A DNA stretch of 64,000 bases from Pseudomonas gingeri (GTDB lineage Bacteria > Pseudomonadota > Gammaproteobacteria > Pseudomonadales > Pseudomonadaceae). Shown here piece after piece: positions 8,461-17,771 of the stretch. The position numbers and the translations under genes were made by a program. The notes under the pieces were generated by a model. It ran no database searches. It was not told where the DNA came from and saw nothing but the letters and a program-made list of their open reading frames with translations. The stretch is from contig NZ_JACAOR010000006.1 in NCBI RefSeq assembly GCF_013386115.1, positions 62,001 to 126,000 of the forward strand, written 5' to 3'. Each line of letters starts with the position of its first letter. The first letter of the stretch is position 1.

Positions 8461-9390
8461 ATGGATTTCAAGCAACTGCGTTATTTCGTCGCGGTGTATG
8501 AAGAGGGCCATGTCGGACGCGCCGCCGAACGACTGTCAATCTCCCAGCCGGCCCTGTCGCAACAGATACGCCATCTGGAACACCACCTGGATGTCAGCCT
8601 GTTCGAACGCAGCAGCAAGCGCCTGTTGCCCACCCTGGCGGCCCATACCCTGTACAACCACGCCTTGCCGTTGCTGGACGGCATGCAACGCGCCCGCGAT
8701 GCCTTGCGCAACTTCCAGGGCCAGGCCCTGCGGACCATCGCCATCGGCGTGCTGCAGACCGTGCATACCAGCCTGGTGCCGCAGATGCTCGAACGGGTGC
8801 GCAAGGCCCAGCCCCACCTGGTGGTGCAGATCTACGAATTGACCGGCATGGAGATCGAACGGCGCCTGTTGAACGGCTCGCTGGATATCGGCATCAGTTA
8901 TCTGCCACCGCGCCAGCCGGGGCTGCACGGCCTGCCGTTGTACGAAGACGAACTGCAACTGGTCATCACCGCCGACCACCCGCTGCGTGAATTCAAGAAA
9001 GTCTCCGTCAGCCAGGCAGCGGAACTGCCCATGCTGTTACTCGGCGAAGAGTTCCAGATCCGGCAGATCTGGCAGGCGCAACTGTCCAACCTGGGTCGTC
9101 GGCCGCAGGTGCAGGCGGAATTGAACACGATGGCGGGGATTCTCGACAGCCTGCCGCACACCCGCCTGGCGACCGTCCTGCCCGGACGCTCGCGGGACGA
9201 ACACGACGATCAGGCACTGCTCTGGAAACCACTGACCGAGCCACGGGTACCGCTGAAAGTCGGCCTGGTCTGCCGGGATGTACAACGACAGCAAGCGACG
9301 CTGGGGCTGCTGCGCAACTTGCTGGAGGACGTGACGCACGGCCCGGGCGGGCACCTGCCGGGGACGGCGGGGCTCGAAGGCCTGGGCTGA
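8461..9390 (+). CDS. LysR-type transcriptional regulator
   Basis: 309 aa. The N-terminal winged HTH is textbook LysR: MDFKQLRYFVAVYEEGHVGRAAERL, then SISQPALSQQIRHLE (about residues 1-60). It is followed by a LysR_substrate effector domain (about 90-290). It resembles CynR-type regulators in length. The divergent arrangement suggests it controls the aminotransferase gene. It may be the gene called pqqH in the extended pqq cluster of P. fluorescens B16 (recollection). A shared bidirectional terminator hairpin follows at 9415. Confidence 0.9.
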   Translation: MDFKQLRYFVAVYEEGHVGRAAERLSISQPALSQQIRHLEHHLDVSLFERSSKRLLPTLAAHTLYNHALPLLDGMQRARDALRNFQGQALRTIAIGVLQTVHTSLVPQMLERVRKAQPHLVVQIYELTGMEIERRLLNGSLDIGISYLPPRQPGLHGLPLYEDELQLVITADHPLREFKKVSVSQAAELPMLLLGEEFQIRQIWQAQLSNLGRRPQVQAELNTMAGILDSLPHTRLATVLPGRSRDEHDDQALLWKPLTEPRVPLKVGLVCRDVQRQQATLGLLRNLLEDVTHGPGGHLPGTAGLEGLG

Positions 9391-9411
9391 GGAAGACTTT
9401 TTCGCGCGCAA

Positions 9412-9440
9412 AAGAAAACCCCGCCGAAGCGGGGCTTTGC
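9412..9440. terminator. Bidirectional terminator between LysR and fadE2
   Basis: CCCCGC-CGAA-GCGGGG (9419-9434), with AAAAG on the left and CTTTG on the right. The minus-strand read gives GGGGTTTTCTTTT, so it mainly ends the leftward acyl-CoA dehydrogenase transcript; it is a weaker stop for the LysR gene. Confidence 0.75.
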
Positions 9441-9622
9441 AGACTGTTTCCCTGACATCCATTTCTCTCCACCATCCTGGCGGAATCCTACGTGTCCCTG
9501 TTGTTGCTTTTGAGCTTCCTGCTCGACGTCCTTGATTTGTAGGTTAACCCTGGATCCAATCCGGCGATATGGGTAAACAGCAGCACGTTATGTAAGCAAA
9601 TGCTTACGCGAAAAACGCAGCA

Positions 9623-11401
9623 TCAGAACTGCTCGGCATCCAGTAGGAAGAGCGATTCGCTGCCCGCTTTCACCGAGGCGGTCAGCGAGTGAATACGCGG
9701 CAACAGGCGTGCGAAATAGAACCGCGCAGTGCCCATTTTGCTCGCGTAGAACGCCTCCTGTTTCTCCTTGCCCGAGGCTGCCTTGGCCATCAGCGCCCAC
9801 ATGTAGGCATAGGCGGTATAGCCAAAGGCTTGCAGGTATTCGACTGATGCCGCACCGATCTCGTCCGGGTTGGTCCTGGAGCGATCCAGTACCCAGGCCG
9901 TCAGTTCGTCGAGGTTATCCACCGCCGCCGCCAGGGGCTGGGTGAACTCGTTCAGGTCAGCGCTCGCCGTGTCGATGAAATGGCGTATTTCCTCGGCAAA
10001 CAGCCGGTAGTAGGCACCACCGCTGCCGACGATCTTGCGCCCCACCAGGTCCAGGGCCTGGATACCGTTGGTGCCCTCGTAGATCTGGGTGATGCGCACA
10101 TCACGCACCAGTTGCTCCTGGCCCCACTCGCGGATATAGCCGTGACCGCCAAAGATCTGCTGGCCGTGCACCGTGGTTTCCAGGCCCAGGTCGGTCAGGA
10201 ACGCCTTGGCCACCGGGGTCAGCAAGGCCACCAGTTCATCGGCACGCTTGCGGGTCGCCGCGTCTTCGCTGAACTTGGCGGTGTCCAGTTGCATCGCCAC
10301 ATAGGTGGAGAACGCCCGGCCGCCTTCGTTCGCCGCCTTCATGGTCAACAACATGCGGCGCACATCAGGATGGACGATGATCGGGTCGGCCACTTTATCC
10401 TTGGCCTTGGGCCCGGTCGGCGAACGGCTTTGCAGGCGATCGCGGGCATACTCGACGGCGTTCTGGTAGGAACGCTCACCCGAGGCCAGGCCCTGGATGC
10501 CGACGCCCAGGCGTTCGTAGTTCATCATGGTGAACATCGCGGCCAGGCCCTTGTTCGGCTCGCCGATCAGATAGCCCACGGCATCGTCGAAGTTCATCAC
10601 GCAGGTGGCGGAAGCCTGGATGCCCATCTTGTGCTCGATGGAGCCGCAGTTCGCCGGGTTGCGCGCACCGAGGCTGCCATCGGCATTGACCAGGAACTTC
10701 GGCACCAGGAACAGCGAGATGCCTTTCGGACCGGCCGGCGCGTCCGGCAGCTTGGCCAGGACCAGGTGAATGATGTTTTCGGTCAGGTCGTGCTCACCAC
10801 CGGTGATGAAGATCTTGGTGCCGCTGACCTTGTATGAACCGTCGGCCTGCGGTTCGGCCTTGGTGCGGATGATCCCCAGGTCGGTGCCGGCATGGGGTTC
10901 GGTCAGGCACATCGACCCGGCCCAGACACCGGCATACATGTTCGGCAGGTAGGCCGCCTTGAGCTCTTCGCTGGCGTGGGTGTTGATCGACACGCAGGCG
11001 CCGGCCGTCAGCATCGGGTACAGGCCGAAAGCGAGGCTGGAGGAGTTGATCATTTCCTCGACCTGGGCCGAGACGGCCTTGGGCATGCCCATGCCACCGA
11101 AGGCCGGATCGCCGCCGACACCCACCCAGCCGCCTTCGGCATAGGTCTGGTAGGCCTGGGGGAAACAGGCGGGCGTGGTGACCGCGCCGTTGTCCCAGCG
11201 GCAGCCTTCTTCGTCGCCACTGCGGCTCAGCGGTGCAATGCTCTTGGCGGTGACCTTGCCGGCTTCTTCGAGAATCGCCTCGACGGTTTCCGCGTCCACG
11301 CTCTCGGCCAGGGCAGGCAGTTGGGCCCAGAGATTGGCGACCTCGAAAACTTCATTGAGGACGAAGCGCATATCGCGCAGGGGCGCTTTGTAGTCAGCCA
11401 T
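9623..11401 (-). CDS. fadE2: Acyl-CoA dehydrogenase (FadE2-like, C-terminal-domain type)
   Basis: 592 aa. FAD-dependent acyl-CoA dehydrogenase of beta-oxidation, about 200 residues longer than classical members because of an extra C-terminal helical domain. Visible family motifs: MCLTEPHAGTDLG, GTKIFITGGEHD, NYERLGVGIQGL and the FAD/CoA segment FGGHGYIREWGQEQLVRD. By order it corresponds to P. aeruginosa PA0508, there called fadE2 with medium-chain preference (memory, not aligned). It is the distal member of three paralogues on the minus strand, separated from the next by a REPIN, so it may have its own promoter. Confidence 0.85.
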   Translation of the reverse strand: MADYKAPLRDMRFVLNEVFEVANLWAQLPALAESVDAETVEAILEEAGKVTAKSIAPLSRSGDEEGCRWDNGAVTTPACFPQAYQTYAEGGWVGVGGDPAFGGMGMPKAVSAQVEEMINSSSLAFGLYPMLTAGACVSINTHASEELKAAYLPNMYAGVWAGSMCLTEPHAGTDLGIIRTKAEPQADGSYKVSGTKIFITGGEHDLTENIIHLVLAKLPDAPAGPKGISLFLVPKFLVNADGSLGARNPANCGSIEHKMGIQASATCVMNFDDAVGYLIGEPNKGLAAMFTMMNYERLGVGIQGLASGERSYQNAVEYARDRLQSRSPTGPKAKDKVADPIIVHPDVRRMLLTMKAANEGGRAFSTYVAMQLDTAKFSEDAATRKRADELVALLTPVAKAFLTDLGLETTVHGQQIFGGHGYIREWGQEQLVRDVRITQIYEGTNGIQALDLVGRKIVGSGGAYYRLFAEEIRHFIDTASADLNEFTQPLAAAVDNLDELTAWVLDRSRTNPDEIGAASVEYLQAFGYTAYAYMWALMAKAASGKEKQEAFYASKMGTARFYFARLLPRIHSLTASVKAGSESLFLLDAEQF

Positions 11402-11564
11402 GGCAAACCTCGCAAGATCTAAAACGATACGGCCGCGCAGGGCCGATTTCCGAAGGTTTGAGTGTACCCGAACAACTTTTGCGACACATAGGGTCGGGAT
11501 GTGACGTTTTTGTTATTTTTGGTCACTGGCAAACCCTGAGGGTAGGCGGCGCCTGTTCTGGCGC

Positions 11565-11657
11565 CTTCGCGGGCAAGCCTGGTTCCTACAAGGCAGGAGC
11601 CGTTTCTGGATGTCGTGCACAAGCGCAAACCTGTAGGAGCCGGGCTTGCCCGCGAAG
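11565..11657. repeat. REPIN between two acyl-CoA dehydrogenase genes
   Basis: Inverted REP cores CTTCGCGGGCAAGCC (left) and GGAGCCGGGCTTGCCCGCGAA (right) lie about 60 bp apart. Most of the 280-bp gap between the genes is this element plus upstream sequence of the 9623 gene. Confidence 0.8.
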
Positions 11658-11681
11658 AGGCCCTCAAGGCCAGCAACCCGA

Positions 11682-13478
11682 CTACAGGGCAAACACCTGC
11701 GCCGGTAAACGCATCAGGCACTCGCTCCCCGCCTCCACCGCCGCCCGATGAGCGGCAGTGCGTGGCAGCAACCGCTTGAAGTAGAACTCGCAGGTCGCCA
11801 GCTTGCCCTGGCAATACTCCGCGTCGCCGCTACCGTCCTCCAGTTGTGCCTGGGCCACCAGCGCCATGCGCAGCCACAGGTAGGAGAGGATGATGTAGCC
11901 GCTGTACATCAGGTAATCCAGGGCCGCCGCGCCCACTTCGTCGGGGTTCTTCATGGCGGCCATGCCGACCTGCATCGTCAGGTCGCCCCATTGCCGGTTC
12001 AGTTCATCGAGTTGTGCCACATAGGCCTTGAGCTGGGGATGCCCGGCATTCGTCGCGCAGAACTTGTGCACGATCCGGGTGAAGCCGCGCAGCAGCTTGC
12101 CCTGGCTGCCGAGCACCTTGCGTCCCAGCAGGTCGAGCGCCTGGATGCCATTGGTGCCTTCGTAGATCGGCGCAATCCGGCAATCGCGCACCAGTTGCTC
12201 CATGCCCCATTCGCGAATGAAACCGTGGCCGCCAAATACCTGCATGCCGTGGTTGGTCACCTCCAGCCCGGTCTCGGTCATGAAGGCCTTGCAGATCGGC
12301 GTGAGGAACGCCAGCAGGTCCTCGGCTTCCTGGCGCTGTTCGGCCTGCGCGCCGAGGTGGGCGATGTCGAGCCACTGCGCGGTGAAATAGGTCAGCGCCC
12401 GGTTACCCTCGTTGAAGGCCTTCATGGTCAGCAGCATGCGCCGCACATCGGGGTGCACGATAATCGGATCAGCCGCCTTGTCGGGTGCTTTCGGTCCGCT
12501 CAAGGCACGCATCTGCAAACGGTCGTTGGCATATTTCACCGCGCCCTGGAAGCTTGCTTCCCCAAGGCACAGGCCCTGCATCCCGGTACCGAGGCGCGCA
12601 TGGTTCATCATGGTGAACATGCAGTTGAGCCCCTTGTTCGCCTCACCGATGAGGAAGCCCTGCGCTTCATCGAAGTTCAGCACGCAGGTGGCCGAAGCCT
12701 TGATGCCCATCTTGTGTTCGATCGAGCCGCAGCTCACGCCGTTGCGCGGACCGGCATCACCCGCGGCATCCGGCAGGAACTTGGGCACGATGAACAGCGA
12801 GATGCCCTTGGTGCCCGCCGGCGCATCCGGCAGCTTGGCCAGCACCAGGTGCACGATGTTCTCGCTCATGTCGTGCTCGCCGGCGGAGATGAAGATCTTG
12901 CTCCCGGACAACGCATAACTGCCATCGGCCCGAGGCACGGCGCGGGTCTTGATCAACCCCAGGTCGGTGCCGCAATGGGCTTCGGTCAGGCACATGGTGC
13001 CGGTCCAGACGCCCGCCGTGAGCTTGCTCAGGTAAGTGTCTTTCTGCTCATCGGTGCCATGGGCATGGATCGCCGACATGGCGCCGTGGGTCAGTCCGGG
13101 GTACATGCCCCAGGACGTGTTGCTGGAGCCGATCATCTCGCTGATCACCAGCCCCAGCGAATGCGGCAGGCCCTGGCCGCCGTACCGCGGATCGGCGGCC
13201 AGCCCATGCCAGCCACCTTCGACGTACTGGGCAAAGGCCTGCTTGAATCCCTGCGGCGTCGTCACCACGCCATTGTCGAAGTGACAGCCCTCTTCGTCGC
13301 CGGAGCGATTCAGCGGCGCGAGCACCTGTTCACAGAACTTCGCGCCTTCCTCAAGGATGGCCCCGACCATGTCGGGGCTGGCATCGCTGGCACCCAGGCG
13401 GTCGTAATGGGTGTGGAAATCGAAAACATGGTCGAGCAGAAAGCGCATGTCGCGTAGCGGGGCTTTGTATTCAGGCAT
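11682..13478 (-). CDS. Acyl-CoA dehydrogenase, second paralogue
   Basis: 598 aa. Same long-form family as its neighbours: starts MPEYKAPLRDMRFLLDHVF and contains [46 protein letters not shown] and FGGHGFIREWGMEQLVRD. The text is closer to the 15112 gene than to the 9623 gene in several blocks. By order it is the counterpart of PA0507. The chain length it prefers cannot be read from sequence. A diguanylate cyclase gene ends 90 bp upstream on the same strand, breaking up what is otherwise a tandem array. Confidence 0.88.
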   Translation of the reverse strand: MPEYKAPLRDMRFLLDHVFDFHTHYDRLGASDASPDMVGAILEEGAKFCEQVLAPLNRSGDEEGCHFDNGVVTTPQGFKQAFAQYVEGGWHGLAADPRYGGQGLPHSLGLVISEMIGSSNTSWGMYPGLTHGAMSAIHAHGTDEQKDTYLSKLTAGVWTGTMCLTEAHCGTDLGLIKTRAVPRADGSYALSGSKIFISAGEHDMSENIVHLVLAKLPDAPAGTKGISLFIVPKFLPDAAGDAGPRNGVSCGSIEHKMGIKASATCVLNFDEAQGFLIGEANKGLNCMFTMMNHARLGTGMQGLCLGEASFQGAVKYANDRLQMRALSGPKAPDKAADPIIVHPDVRRMLLTMKAFNEGNRALTYFTAQWLDIAHLGAQAEQRQEAEDLLAFLTPICKAFMTETGLEVTNHGMQVFGGHGFIREWGMEQLVRDCRIAPIYEGTNGIQALDLLGRKVLGSQGKLLRGFTRIVHKFCATNAGHPQLKAYVAQLDELNRQWGDLTMQVGMAAMKNPDEVGAAALDYLMYSGYIILSYLWLRMALVAQAQLEDGSGDAEYCQGKLATCEFYFKRLLPRTAAHRAAVEAGSECLMRLPAQVFAL

Positions 13479-13568
13479 GGTCGTTTCTCCGGCAGCAGAT
13501 CACTCAACCTACTGCCGTGTCCCGCCCCCGGACAATCACAGTCCAGTCGCTGAATGCGCCGCCATAAC

Positions 13569-14864
13569 TCAGCCGACAGCTTCGCCCGTGCGTACCGCGC
13601 CACGGCGCGAGGTCTGCCCGGCGGCCATCACACAGTTGCGTCCGGCGCCCTTGGCGGCGTAGAGCGCCTGGTCGGCGGACTTGAGCACTTCTTCCGGGGT
13701 GCGCTGGTCCTGCTGGCGCTCGGCGACGCCGATACTGACCGTCACCGAGACGCTCGACGCCGCGCTGCCGGCCCGGCGCTGGCGGCCTTGCTGGTCATCC
13801 TGCGGGCGATTCTCCGGATTGCGCAGATGGATGTTGTAGTTGGCGATGACTTCACGAATCACCTCCAGGTGCGGCAGGCATTCCTCCAGGCTCTTGCCGG
13901 CGAATACCACCGCGAACTCCTCGCCCCCGTAACGGTAGGCGCGACCACCGCCGCTGACCTTCGCCAGCTTGCTAGCCACCAGGCGCAGCACCTGGTCACC
14001 AACGTCATGGCCGTGGGTGTCGTTGAATTTCTTGAAGTGGTCGACGTCGGTCATCGCCAGCACATAGTTGCGTCCCAGGCGCTGCATCCGCTCGTTGAGC
14101 GCACGGCGTCCCGGCAGGCCGGTCAGCTCGTCGCGGAACGCCATCTGATAGGCCTCGTGGGCCACCGCCGCGGCGATCATCAGCATCACCTGGCTGCACA
14201 TGATGTTCAGGGTGAACGGCAGGATAAAGGTCATGGGCAACATCCAGAACAGCCCCACGAGGCCGATCAACTGGGCCGCATGCAAGGGTCGCGGACTGCG
14301 CCAGTACTGCACCGCCAGCAGCAGGAACGCCCCCAGGAAGACCGGGTAGGACAACTGGATCAGGCTCATCCAGGCGCCGTGCAACGCGGGCCAGCGAATC
14401 TCCGCCAGCCAGCCGAGCAGCGCATCCGGATAGCTTTGCTCCAGCCCCAGGGCGACGCTGCCCACCGCCAGCAGCACGGCAAAACGCGCCACCATGTCCT
14501 GGAACAGGTGCGTGCGCTCCTGCCAGGCACCGAACACGCCGAACAGCAGCGGCAGCAACAGGCAGACCAGGTGGAAAACCACCGCGGCGTCTTCGCGGAC
14601 CTTGCCGTGGTCGCGGTAGTAATCGGCCTGCGTCGACAGCAGGAAGTAGGCGATATACACCGTGAGCATCAGAAACAGTTCGCGCTGGCGCCGGTACACC
14701 GCGCAATAGGCCCCGCCCAGCAACAGCACCAGGGTCGGCAGGACGTTGAACAGCGAAGTGAAGAAAACGTTGAGGTCCTTGACGTAGGCAGCCGCCAGCC
14801 CCGCAAGCAACAACAGTAAAGAGGGTAGGAAATGACTGAAATGTACAGCGGAAGAACGCGGCAA
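13569..14864 (-). CDS. Membrane-bound diguanylate cyclase (GGDEF)
   Basis: 431 aa with the start proposed here. Hydrophobic segments through about residue 235 give six or seven membrane helices without a recognised sensor family. A GGDEF domain follows, with GGEEF at 313-317, FRDELTGLPGRR and the metal site MTDVDHFKKFND. It makes cyclic-di-GMP from GTP. The RxxD inhibitory site expected five residues before GGEEF reads SGGG, so product inhibition is probably lost. A glutamine/arginine-rich insert follows the domain core. No in-frame ATG exists near the N-terminus; TTG at 14864 has GGAG eight bases upstream, and TTG at 14891 is the alternative. Confidence 0.85.
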   Translation of the reverse strand: MPRSSAVHFSHFLPSLLLLLAGLAAAYVKDLNVFFTSLFNVLPTLVLLLGGAYCAVYRRQRELFLMLTVYIAYFLLSTQADYYRDHGKVREDAAVVFHLVCLLLPLLFGVFGAWQERTHLFQDMVARFAVLLAVGSVALGLEQSYPDALLGWLAEIRWPALHGAWMSLIQLSYPVFLGAFLLLAVQYWRSPRPLHAAQLIGLVGLFWMLPMTFILPFTLNIMCSQVMLMIAAAVAHEAYQMAFRDELTGLPGRRALNERMQRLGRNYVLAMTDVDHFKKFNDTHGHDVGDQVLRLVASKLAKVSGGGRAYRYGGEEFAVVFAGKSLEECLPHLEVIREVIANYNIHLRNPENRPQDDQQGRQRRAGSAASSVSVTVSIGVAERQQDQRTPEEVLKSADQALYAAKGAGRNCVMAAGQTSRRGAVRTGEAVG

Positions 14865-15056
14865 GGGTAAAGCTCCGACCGGCTGAATCAAGAGGTGGCA
14901 TTGTGCCTTTATTTGTGCGAGTAAAGCACAAGGAATGTGACATGGATCACGAATGCTCTCTCTTTAACGGCAGGAAACGGCTTCTTCTTAGTGTTTTGCT
15001 CAGGAATATTTGTTGTCGCAAGCGACACCGTCGCGGTACTGGAAAAGCGCCCATGA

Positions 15057-15090
15057 AAAAGCCGCTTCCCCCGGAGGAGAAGCGGCTTTT
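15057..15090. terminator. Terminator after fadE1
   Basis: Perfect 11-bp stem AAAAGCCGCTT (15057-15067) / AAGCGGCTTTT (15080-15090). It lies 22 bp past the stop of the minus-strand acyl-CoA dehydrogenase and is A/T flanked on both sides, so it works in both directions. Confidence 0.88.
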
Positions 15091-15111
15091 CAGAGGTCAG
15101 CCCGGCGGGAA

Positions 15112-16917
15112 TCAGTAGCCCAGGCTGAAGTTCTCTTCCTTCATGTCCATCAGGTTGTTGGCACCCGACAGCATGGTTGCAACGTGGGCCCGGGTACGCG
15201 GCAGGATGCGCTGGAAGTAGAAGCGCGCGGTCTGCAGCTTGGCGGTGTAGAAACCTTCCTCGGTGGTGCCGGCGGCCAGTTTCTCGGCAGCCAGGCGCGC
15301 CATGTCGGCCCAGAAGTAGGCCAGGCAGGCGTAACCGGAGTACATCAGGTAGTCCACCGAAGCGGCACCGACTTCTTCACGATCCTTCATCGCGGCCATG
15401 CCCACTTTCATGGTCAACTCGCCCCACTCCTTGTTCAACGCGGCCAGCGGAGCGACGAACTCGCTGACGGCCTCGTTGCCTTCGTTGTTCTGGCAGAACT
15501 TGTGGACGATCTTGGTGAAGCCCTTCAGCGCTTCGCCCTGGGTCATCAGCACCTTGCGACCCAGCAGGTCGAGGGCCTGGATACCGGTGGTGCCTTCGTA
15601 CAGCATCGAAATACGGCTGTCGCGAACGTTCTGCTCCATGCCCCACTCGGCGATGAAGCCGTGGCCGCCGTAGATCTGCACGCCGTGGTTGGCGGCCTCG
15701 AAGCCGACTTCGGTCATGAACGCCTTGGCGATCGGCGTCATGAACGCCAGCAGCGCGTCAGCCTTCTTCTTCTCTTCTTCATCCTGGCCGTACTTGACGA
15801 TGTCGACCTGCTTGGCGGTGAAGTAGACCATCGCCCGGTTACCTTCGGCGAAGGCCTTCATGGTCAGCAGCATGCGACGCACGTCAGGGTGCACGATGAT
15901 CGGGTCGGCGGCCTTGTCCGGCGCTTTCGGACCGGTCAGGGAACGCATCTGCAGACGCTCGCGAGCGTACTTCAGGCCACCCTGGAAACCGATCTCGGCG
16001 TGGGACAGGCCTTGCAGCGCGGTACCCAGGCGAGCGGTGTTCATGAAGGTGAACATGCAGTTCAGGCCCTTGTTCGGCGGGCCGATCAGGAAGCCGGTGG
16101 CCGCGTCGAAGTTCATCACGCAGGTGGCGTTGCCGTGGATGCCCATCTTGTGTTCGATGGAGCCGCAGGAAACCGCATTGCGCTCACCGACCGCACCGTC
16201 GGCGTTCGGCAGGAACTTGGGCACGATGAACAGCGAGATACCCTTGGTGCCGGCCGGTGCATCCGGCAGGCGTGCCAGGACGATATGGACGATGTTGTCG
16301 GCCATGTCGTGTTCACCGGCCGAAATGAAGATCTTGGTGCCGCTGACCTTGTAGGAACCGTCGGCCTGAGGCTCGGCCTTGGTGCGCAGCATGCCCAGGT
16401 CGGTGCCGCAGTGCGGTTCGGTCAGGCACATGGTGCCGGTCCACTCGCCGGATACCAGCTTGGTCAGGTAGGCCTCTTGCTGCTCGGGCGTACCGTGCTC
16501 GGAAATGGTGTTCATCGCGCCATGGGACAGGCCCGGGTACATGCCCCACGACCAGTTGGCCGCGCCGACCATTTCGCTCACTGCCAGGCCCAGGGACTCA
16601 GGCAGGCCCTGGCCGCCGTGGGCCACGTCATGGGCCAGGCTCGGCCAGCCGCCTTCGACGAACTGCTTGTAGGCTTCCTTGAAGCCGGTCGGCGTCTTCA
16701 CGCCCGATTCGCTCCAGGTGCAGCCTTCGGTGTCACCAACGCGGTTCAGCGGAGCCAGGACCTGTTCACAAAACTTGGCGCCTTCCTCGAGGATGGCGTC
16801 AACCATGTCCGGGGTAGCGTCCTGGCAAGCCGGCAGGCTCTGATAGTGCGCTTCGTAGCCGAGCAGTTCGTCACGAACGAAGCGAATATCACGCAAGGGG
16901 GCCTTGTAGTCAGGCAT
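15112..16917 (-). CDS. fadE1: Acyl-CoA dehydrogenase (FadE1-like)
   Basis: 601 aa, long-form acyl-CoA dehydrogenase that introduces the 2,3 double bond of fatty acyl-CoA. Motifs: [62 protein letters not shown]. Order matches PA0506, known as fadE1 with long-chain preference in P. aeruginosa (memory). It has its own terminator and, upstream, two overlapping PsrA-type boxes at 16979-17005. This makes it the one of the three paralogues with visible fatty-acid-responsive control. Confidence 0.88.
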   Translation of the reverse strand: MPDYKAPLRDIRFVRDELLGYEAHYQSLPACQDATPDMVDAILEEGAKFCEQVLAPLNRVGDTEGCTWSESGVKTPTGFKEAYKQFVEGGWPSLAHDVAHGGQGLPESLGLAVSEMVGAANWSWGMYPGLSHGAMNTISEHGTPEQQEAYLTKLVSGEWTGTMCLTEPHCGTDLGMLRTKAEPQADGSYKVSGTKIFISAGEHDMADNIVHIVLARLPDAPAGTKGISLFIVPKFLPNADGAVGERNAVSCGSIEHKMGIHGNATCVMNFDAATGFLIGPPNKGLNCMFTFMNTARLGTALQGLSHAEIGFQGGLKYARERLQMRSLTGPKAPDKAADPIIVHPDVRRMLLTMKAFAEGNRAMVYFTAKQVDIVKYGQDEEEKKKADALLAFMTPIAKAFMTEVGFEAANHGVQIYGGHGFIAEWGMEQNVRDSRISMLYEGTTGIQALDLLGRKVLMTQGEALKGFTKIVHKFCQNNEGNEAVSEFVAPLAALNKEWGELTMKVGMAAMKDREEVGAASVDYLMYSGYACLAYFWADMARLAAEKLAAGTTEEGFYTAKLQTARFYFQRILPRTRAHVATMLSGANNLMDMKEENFSLGY

Positions 16918-16978
16918 AGCGATAAACCTCTGCTGATGAAACCTGGAATAAGCGACCGCGTCGATTTGCCACGCCGGT

Positions 16979-17005
16979 CAAACAGTTGTTTGAAACATAC
17001 GTTTG
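16979..17005 (-). promoter_or_regulatory. Two overlapping PsrA-type operators upstream of fadE1
   Basis: CAAAC-AGTT-GTTTG (16979-16992) and GAAAC-ATAC-GTTTG (16992-17005) both fit the pseudomonad PsrA consensus [G/C]AAAC-N2-4-GTTT[G/C]. They share one base and lie 62-88 bp before the start codon. PsrA is a TetR-family regulator released by long-chain fatty acids. Confidence 0.75.
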
Positions 17006-17195
17006 CGCTCAAATCTTGTCAAGCATCGTTCATAAGCCATTCGTCATACATAAGGGACAGGCGCGCAGGAAAAGGCCTGCGGCCTGGAGCGCAACGGCTG
17101 GCGATAAGCTAAGAATAGTCGAGAGAAAAGCAGGCTTTGAGATCAGTGCATGGGACGCGGAGCGTCCAGAGAAACATTCCCACGGGGACCGTCGG

Positions 17196-17285
17196 AACGA
17201 TCAGGTGAGAGGCAACGATCAGGTGAGAGGCAACGATCAGGTGAGGGGGAACGGCCAGGTGCGCAGGAACGCTCAGCGAACGAGG
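17196..17285. repeat. Five degenerate 18-bp tandem repeats
   Basis: AACGATCAGGTGAGAGGC occurs twice exactly (17196-17213, 17214-17231). Three increasingly diverged units follow (from 17232, 17250 and 17268). The tract fills part of the 453-bp gap between the fadE1 promoter and the next gene. No coding role is supported. Confidence 0.75.
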
Positions 17286-17310
17286 AAACAGGGATCAACG
17301 GATTTTTTGA

Positions 17311-17360
17311 GCGTTCCCCACGCTCTGCGTGGGAATGCAGCCCGTGACGCTGCGCATCAC
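17311..17360. repeat. Truncated GCGTTCCCCACGC-type inverted repeat
   Basis: A copy of the larger intergenic repeat family (CACGCTCTGCGTGGGAATGC, then GTGACGCTGCGCATCAC). Only the left half is kept, next to the 18-bp tandem tract. It lies just past the 3' end of the minus-strand gene at 17371. Confidence 0.65.
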
Positions 17361-17370
17361 AGAGACAGGA

Positions 17371-17664
17371 TCAGGCGTAGGTGTCGATCAGCGTACCCAG
17401 GGCCTTGTCGGCGGCCTTCTCGACCTTGGCACCCAGTTCGACCTGGAGCTTGCCCTGGGACATGTCGACCATGGTGCTCGACAGATCCTGCTGGCTACGG
17501 TCCACCGACAGCAGGCGCTCGACCTGGGCATCGGAAGACTGGCTCTTCACCGAACGTTCGACAGTGGTATTGGCGATCTGGCTGGCAGCCTGATCGACAC
17601 GGTTCTGCCCAGACTGAATAGTGCTCAGACCGGCATAAAAAGCGGTATTTCCTGAGATTTCCAT
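17371..17664 (-). CDS. Small conserved Pseudomonas protein of unknown function
   Basis: 97 aa. Starts MEISGNTAFYAGLSTIQSGQ and continues with a helical, Gln/Ser-rich body (NRVDQAASQIANT, then VERLLSVDRSQQDLSSTMVDMSQGK). The N-terminal pattern of small residues followed by SQIANT recalls the rod motif of flagellar hook/basal-body proteins, but this is only a resemblance. No signal peptide or membrane helix. By position it matches PA0505, next to bioD in P. aeruginosa (memory). It lies 107 bp beyond bioD on the same strand, so read-through from the bio operon is possible. Confidence 0.7.
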   Translation of the reverse strand: MEISGNTAFYAGLSTIQSGQNRVDQAASQIANTTVERSVKSQSSDAQVERLLSVDRSQQDLSSTMVDMSQGKLQVELGAKVEKAADKALGTLIDTYA

Positions 17665-17771
17665 GGGCGAACTCGACTGTACGGAAAAGTAACAGTGCTC
17701 ATTGAAGCAGACCTGCCGGGAAAAGGCTCGTCAAAAACACTAATGGCACAATGCCCCGTGATAGTCAAAAC

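Noticed and set aside
15010..17112. A 700-codon open frame opposite fadE1
   Set aside because: Shadow of the acyl-CoA dehydrogenase; crosses the terminator and PsrA sites.
16986..17621. A 211-codon open frame containing NDQVRG repeats
   Set aside because: It translates the 18-bp tandem tract and the inverted repeat and overlaps the real minus-strand gene at 17371.
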